DNA of 10,620 nucleotides from Clostridia bacterium (lineage in GTDB: Bacteria > Bacillota_A > Clostridia > Oscillospirales > CAG-272). Made by a program: the position numbers and the translations under genes. Shown here piece after piece: positions 7,326 through 10,620 of this stretch (its first letter is position 1; each line of letters opens with the position of its first letter). The DNA lies in NCBI GenBank assembly GCA_017411885.1, contig JAFQPF010000164.1, positions 1-10,620 on the forward strand, read 5' to 3'. Under the pieces are notes generated by a model that ran no database searches, was not told where the DNA came from, and was given only the letters and a program-made list of their open reading frames with translations.

Positions 7326-7424
7326 AAAAAAATCTCCCTACGCCGGCATTATCCGTATCAGGTTAAGGGTCCGAAAGAGCATCACTTTCATCTCAGCCAA
7401 CTGCCGTCAGCACCCCCGTTTTTA
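7326..7424 (-). ncRNA. TPP riboswitch (THI element) aptamer upstream of thiT
   Basis: Minus-strand RNA matches the THI-box consensus: GGGGGUGC (7417-7410), GGCUGAGAUG around 7397-7388, ACCCUUAACCUGAU (7370-7357), CGGAUAAUGCCGGCGUAGGGAG (7355-7334). P1 is AU-rich: AAAAA (7423-7419) with the U-run 7332-7326. The P3 arm AAAGUGAUGCUCUUUCGGACCC lies between the CUGAGA and ACCUGAU cores. Binding of thiamin diphosphate is the established role of this class; the terminator downstream indicates an OFF switch for thiT. Confidence 0.96.
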
Positions 7425-7432
7425 TGCGGTTG
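7418..7432 (-). promoter_or_regulatory. Candidate antiterminator strand of the TPP riboswitch
   Basis: The minus-strand RNA CAACCGCAUAAAAAC can pair with 7274-7288 (terminator loop plus 3' arm): 13 Watson-Crick pairs, one G-U and one A-C mismatch. The segment includes the 5' strand of aptamer helix P1, so ligand-stabilised P1 and the antiterminator cannot both form. Confidence 0.7.
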
Positions 7433-7436
7433 TTGC

Positions 7437-7453
7437 CCCGGATAAGCTCCGGG
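7437..7453 (-). other. 5'-terminal mRNA stem-loop of the thiT transcript
   Basis: CCCGGA-GCTTA-TCCGGG on the minus strand begins one base after the predicted start site (near 7454). It is not followed by U residues, so it is not a terminator. Hairpins at the very 5' end are known to slow mRNA decay; that role here is inference. Confidence 0.5.
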
Positions 7454-7460
7454 TACACAT

Positions 7461-7489
7461 ATGATACCACTTATTGCGCGATTTGTCAA
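7461..7489 (-). promoter_or_regulatory. SigA promoter of thiT
   Basis: Minus strand TTGACA (7484-7489), spacer 17, TATCAT (7461-7466). Start site is expected near 7454, giving a leader of roughly 210 nt that contains the TPP riboswitch. Confidence 0.88.
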
Positions 7490-7545
7490 GGATAATTTAC
7501 AAAAAAGATCAAGCGCGACCACACCCGGCTTTTGTTTGCTTTCAC

Positions 7546-7574
7546 TTGACAAAGATGAGTTTGGGGTATATAAT
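7546..7574 (+). promoter_or_regulatory. Consensus SigA promoter of the PIG-L operon
   Basis: Plus strand TTGACA (7546-7551), spacer 17, TATAAT (7569-7574): a full consensus match. The start site near 7581 leaves a short leader of about 29 nt before the gene at 7610. It is divergent from the thiT promoter; the 56 bases between the two -35 boxes show nothing else I recognise. Confidence 0.9.
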
Positions 7575-7609
7575 ATTATTTAACTGAAAATGCTTGAGGA
7601 TGGACACCA

Positions 7610-8689
7610 ATGAAGAAGAAAAATATATTTTTATCCTTCTGGGCTTTTGTAATATACGCGCTTGTAATATTTGTAATTACAACCTATTTCCTTATGGGAG
7701 CGCTGAGCTCATATCTTGCCGAATACGAGGAGTATCAGCCGACAACTCTGACAAACAAGGTGCTTTCGTATTTTGAAGCCCTTGACGCAGACTCGCTTAT
7801 GGAAATAAGCGACGGCTACGATATGCCAAAGCCCGAAGCGTTCAAGGCTTACATCGACCGCTTTGTAGACAAAGAAACGCTTTTCTGCTACCGCTCGTCT
7901 GTATCTGATGACAGACAGGTTTACGATTATATAAGCAAAAACCGCAAGCTTGCTTCTCTCACGCTTATAAAGAGCGAAGAAAAGAGTCCGCGCGGCTTTG
8001 ACGTATACAAGATCGACTCGATCGTATGGCACCCATTGATGAAATACACCATCACCCTCCCCGATGCCTGCAGGGCTTATATTAACGGAAGCCCGCTTTC
8101 ACAAACCAAGGCAGTTAAGACAGGAAGCGTTGAGGACGATTCCTATAAGAAATTTGACGGATACGTATACAGCGCAGCTTCCTATGAGATCGATTATTTT
8201 GAATATATCACCGACCTAAAGGCTGAGCTTGACGGAGCTGCCGAGCTTATTATAGACAAGGCCGAAAGCGAAGACGGGCTTGAGGTTGACTACACTATAA
8301 GACTTGAAATGCCCCAGGATATGAGGCTTGAGCTTGAAAAGAGAGCAACAGAGGCAACAAAGGCTTATATTTACTACACCACGCTTCATTCGATAAAGGT
8401 GGGAACAGTACTTCCCTATATACACCCGAAAGCACCGCTTTACAAAAATATCCAGAACTTCAACAACACCTGGAACCACGGCCGTTCAAGCGATGAATTC
8501 ACAAAGCTTGATATAAGCGATTTCGTATATTATACCGACACCCGCGCTTCCTTGAGCGTAAGTGCTGTATACACCATCCACAAGTGGAACGAAACACTTC
8601 ATTTCGACTTTGATTACGAGCTCTTCTTTGTGAAGGAAGGCGGAGTATGGTATATCACATCTATGGAAAGGATAATTAAGGACAAATGA
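7610..8689 (+). CDS. Membrane-anchored extracytoplasmic protein of unknown function
   Basis: 359 aa; I do not recognise the family. Residues 1-6 are positive (MKKKN) and 8-31 form one hydrophobic helix without a clear cleavage site, so it looks like an N-terminal signal anchor with the remaining 325 residues outside the membrane. The C-terminal stretch SVSAVYTIHKWNETLHF and ELFFVKEGGVWYITSMERI (338-356) has the strand pattern that ends NTF2-like domains, and ITLPDACRAYING (147-159) resembles the VP...V.ING strands of TcaA-like cell-surface proteins; both are weak inference. ATG at 7610 follows GAGG ten bases upstream. It ends in a 4-base ATGA overlap with the PIG-L gene, which suggests translational coupling and a shared process. 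It is the first gene after a consensus promoter. Confidence 0.85.
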   Translation: MKKKNIFLSFWAFVIYALVIFVITTYFLMGALSSYLAEYEEYQPTTLTNKVLSYFEALDADSLMEISDGYDMPKPEAFKAYIDRFVDKETLFCYRSSVSDDRQVYDYISKNRKLASLTLIKSEEKSPRGFDVYKIDSIVWHPLMKYTITLPDACRAYINGSPLSQTKAVKTGSVEDDSYKKFDGYVYSAASYEIDYFEYITDLKAELDGAAELIIDKAESEDGLEVDYTIRLEMPQDMRLELEKRATEATKAYIYYTTLHSIKVGTVLPYIHPKAPLYKNIQNFNNTWNHGRSSDEFTKLDISDFVYYTDTRASLSVSAVYTIHKWNETLHFDFDYELFFVKEGGVWYITSMERIIKDK

Positions 8690-10086
8690 AAAAGACCTTT
8701 ATCCTGATTTTCACAGTCCTTGCGGCTTTTTCACTTATAATTTCAGCATCCGCCGTTGAAGCGAAAAAGCTTGATGCTGTGTTTTCTGTAGAAGCTGAAA
8801 CAAAGTATACCGGTTCGCTTGCACCGCTTGCGGATAACAAATACACAAGCTTTGTGACACTCGAACCCGGAAGCAGCCTTGTGATAAAAGCCGATAACAC
8901 CGCGTGGGTGTATGTGAAATTCCACGGAAACGCCCCCTCAAGCTACTGCGTACAGGCAGAAGACAACAGTGTTATCAAGCACTCAAACGGATTTTTGCAC
9001 GACACGGTAAAGATTCCTGTCAGCAACATAACAAAGCTGTATTCGGATGAGCCTATGCAGATAACCGAGATCGAGGTATACAGCGACGGTACTCTTCAGG
9101 GAAACATACAAAGATGGGAAAACACGCTTTCAAAATGCGACATCCTCATCACCTCAACACATTCGGACGACGACACGCTCTTTTTCGGTGCGCTTGCCGC
9201 AGAGCAGGCATCATACGGCAGAATGGTGCAGACTGTTTTCGTTTGCAACCATTCAAACGAGCTTCACAGGCTAAACGAATTACTTGACGGTCAATGGACT
9301 CTCGGCATTACGGCATACCCGATCTTCGGCGAGTTTGAAGACTATTATTCAATGTCGCTTGCAAAAGCACAGGAGCAGTTTGACGTAGATGCAGTTTCGG
9401 ATTTTTTAGTTTCGGCGATCCGCCGTACACGCCCCAAGGTAGTGATCACTCACGACGTTAACGGCGAATACGGTCACGGCGCGCACAGACTCGTTTCATT
9501 GCTTACCCGCAAGGCGGTCGAGGTATCAAACGATGCGACCTACTTCCCCGAATCGGCAGAAAGATTCGGCACTCACGAGCCGCAAAAGACTTATATTCAC
9601 TTATACAAGGAAAATCAGATAGTGCTCGATGTCAAAAAAAAGCTTGACTCGCTTAACGGCGCGACACCCTTTTCTGTCGCCCAAAAGGCTTACGGTTGCC
9701 ATAAATCCCAGCACAAGTGGGATTTTGCGGTAACTACTTCCGGTACTGACGATTGTACACGCTTCGGGCTTTATAAGACCACGGTAGAGTGCGATCTCAA
9801 AAGCAAGGATGTACTCAACGGAATAACGCCGTATATCCCATCAGTATCGGCAACGTCTACGGCACCGTCTGCGCTTTCAATGCGCGCCAAAAGCAAAGAT
9901 ACAACGCCTGAACACAAGCCTGAGAATAAATACGAGGCACTTGCCTTCTTCACACATGACAGCAACGGAAATATAACAAAGGCACCTAAAAGCTCAGTTG
10001 TTGCCTGCTTCAGCATTCTCATTTTCTTTTCTTTGTTTATACTTATAACATCGTTAATTAAAATTCATATCCAACGCAAGAGCTGA
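8686..10086 (+). CDS. Membrane-anchored PIG-L/LmbE-family deacetylase
   Basis: 466 aa. Residues 1-23 are a signal peptide (MKKTFILIFTVLAAFSLIIS, then ASAVEA as likely cleavage region). Residues 30-137 form a beta-rich domain (LADNKYTSFVTLEPGSSLVI, then ITEIEVYSDG) resembling discoidin-like sugar-binding modules. Residues 152-345 are the PIG-L domain: STHSDDDTLFFGALAA (157-172) is the variant of the usual AHPDDE motif, and ITHDVNGEYGHGAHRLVS (254-271) supplies the second metal/catalytic set. Putative zinc ligands are His159, Asp162 and His267, with Asp161 as base and His264 as partner. Residues 380-415 are a Ser/Thr/Pro-rich linker and 437-459 a C-terminal membrane helix with a basic tail. The family removes acetyl groups from N-acetylglucosamine-type substrates; acting outside the cell, it could trim surface glycans, but the substrate is unknown. 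Coupled by ATGA overlap to the preceding gene. Confidence 0.88.
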   Translation: MKKTFILIFTVLAAFSLIISASAVEAKKLDAVFSVEAETKYTGSLAPLADNKYTSFVTLEPGSSLVIKADNTAWVYVKFHGNAPSSYCVQAEDNSVIKHSNGFLHDTVKIPVSNITKLYSDEPMQITEIEVYSDGTLQGNIQRWENTLSKCDILITSTHSDDDTLFFGALAAEQASYGRMVQTVFVCNHSNELHRLNELLDGQWTLGITAYPIFGEFEDYYSMSLAKAQEQFDVDAVSDFLVSAIRRTRPKVVITHDVNGEYGHGAHRLVSLLTRKAVEVSNDATYFPESAERFGTHEPQKTYIHLYKENQIVLDVKKKLDSLNGATPFSVAQKAYGCHKSQHKWDFAVTTSGTDDCTRFGLYKTTVECDLKSKDVLNGITPYIPSVSATSTAPSALSMRAKSKDTTPEHKPENKYEALAFFTHDSNGNITKAPKSSVVACFSILIFFSLFILITSLIKIHIQRKS

Positions 10087-10119
10087 TCACACTCAAATTC
10101 ATTGCAAACGAGGAGAAAT

Positions 10120-10332
10120 ATGGAACAATCACGACTTGACAGAATAAATGAGCTTGCTCGCATATCACGCGAGCGTGCGCTCACGCCCGAGGAGCTTGAT
10201 GAGCAAAAGACTCTCAGAGAAGAATATATCCGCGCATTCAGAGCCTCTATGACAGGTATACTTGATAACACGGTAATCAAGCGTCCCGACGGCACGGTTG
10301 AGCATCTGTCAGATAAGAAAAACAAGGATTAA
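10120..10332 (+). CDS. DUF896 (YnzC-type) small protein
   Basis: 70 aa, no signal or membrane segment. LDRINELARISRERALTPEE (6-25), then LDEQKTLREEYIRAFRASM (26-44) and the tail LDNTVIKRPDG match the DUF896 family, small two-helix proteins like Bacillus subtilis YnzC. Molecular function is not established; YnzC belongs to an SOS-induced operon in B. subtilis, but I see no LexA box here. The start is placed at 10120 because GAGGAG (10110-10115) precedes it; an in-frame TTG at 10102 lacks a ribosome site. It lies 33 bases after the PIG-L gene and 2 bases before the rRNA methyltransferase, so it is probably co-transcribed with both. Confidence 0.93.
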   Translation: MEQSRLDRINELARISRERALTPEELDEQKTLREEYIRAFRASMTGILDNTVIKRPDGTVEHLSDKKNKD

Positions 10333-10334
10333 AT

Positions 10335-10620
10335 ATGAAAAGAATTTACGTTGCTACCTGCCTTTTCGGTCTTGAAAAGCTGCTCGGAGCAGAAATAGAG
10401 GCGCTTGGTTACAAGCGCCTTGATACTATGGACGGACGAATAAGCTTTGAGGGCGATGATAAGGCGATTGCGAGAGCGAATATCAACCTAAGATTTGCCG
10501 AAAGAGTATTCATTCTTGTAGGAAAATTCCCCGCAAGCTCGTTTACCGAGCTTTTTGACAACACAAAGTCCCTGCCGTGGGAAGAATACATCGGCAAAAA
10601 TGATGCCTTCCCTGTCAAGG
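10335..10620 (+). CDS. THUMP-domain class I RNA methyltransferase (RlmL/YpsC type), N-terminal part
   Basis: The first 95 residues are present; the gene runs off the right edge. MKRIYVATCLFGLEKLLGAE (1-20), then IEALGYKRLDTMDGRISFEG (21-40), INLRFAERVFILVGKFPA (50-67) and FTELFDNTKSLPWEEYIGKN (70-89) match the ferredoxin-like and THUMP N-terminal region of the clostridial RlmL/YpsC proteins, which methylate a guanine N2 of 23S rRNA. The catalytic domain with the NPPY motif would be outside the window. ATG at 10335 is preceded by AAGGAT and lies two bases after the DUF896 stop codon, so the two are co-transcribed and probably coupled. Confidence 0.93.
   Translation, partial: MKRIYVATCLFGLEKLLGAEIEALGYKRLDTMDGRISFEGDDKAIARANINLRFAERVFILVGKFPASSFTELFDNTKSLPWEEYIGKNDAFPVK

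Noticed and set aside
10102..10119. Earlier TTG start for the DUF896 gene
   Set aside because: No ribosome site before TTG 10102, and GAGGAG lies between it and ATG 10120, which also fits the family's N-terminus.
10087..10119. Possible LexA/SOS box ahead of the DUF896 gene, as for B. subtilis ynzC
   Set aside because: No GAAC-N-GTTC-type sequence is present, and the gene appears to sit inside a longer operon.

Overview
The window looks like chromosome of a low-to-mid GC Firmicute of the class Clostridia, probably an Oscillospiraceae/Ruminococcaceae-like gut anaerobe. The basis is the clostridial form of glutamate dehydrogenase, an ECF thiamin transporter (ThiT) behind a TPP riboswitch, a YnzC-type small protein, consensus TTGACA/TATAAT promoters and AGGAGG-type ribosome binding sites. 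The species call is inference. I see no IS element, phage gene, CRISPR array, tRNA or rRNA.

Layout, left to right. (1) 1-530 (-): first 176 residues of glutamate dehydrogenase, cut by the window edge, with promoter and leader at 531-670. (2) 814-3123 (-): a divergent GH89-like (alpha-N-acetylglucosaminidase-like) glycoside hydrolase without signal peptide, followed by a terminator. It is transcribed away from an AraC-family regulator (3294-4061, +), its likely local controller. (3) 4119-4961 (+): a class I SAM methyltransferase whose Shine-Dalgarno lies inside a perfect 15-bp hairpin. A bidirectional terminator at 4964-4987 separates it from the convergent thiamin cluster. (4) 4992-7489 (-): a DUF368/PopT polyprenyl-phosphate transporter, thiamin pyrophosphokinase (thiN) and the thiamin S-component thiT, led by a TPP riboswitch and a strong promoter. 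ThiT (with ECF modules encoded elsewhere) would import thiamin and ThiN would convert it to TPP, which shuts off thiT through the riboswitch. thiN and popT each appear to have their own promoter. (5) 7546-10620 (+): a consensus promoter drives an unrecognised membrane-anchored extracytoplasmic protein, a translationally coupled membrane-anchored PIG-L/LmbE-type deacetylase, a DUF896 protein and the start of a THUMP-domain rRNA methyltransferase, all closely spaced and without an obvious terminator between them.

The best signals for follow-up are these: the complete TPP switch of thiT, in which a 15-nt segment at the 5' edge of the aptamer can pair with the terminator (13 Watson-Crick pairs, one G-U, one mismatch); the replacement by Ser of a normally conserved ThiT substrate-site His; the hairpin-buried ribosome binding site of the methyltransferase; the cytoplasmic GH89-like enzyme; and the coupled pair of an unknown surface protein and a PIG-L deacetylase. 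I did not find an obvious new multi-gene defence or mobile system.
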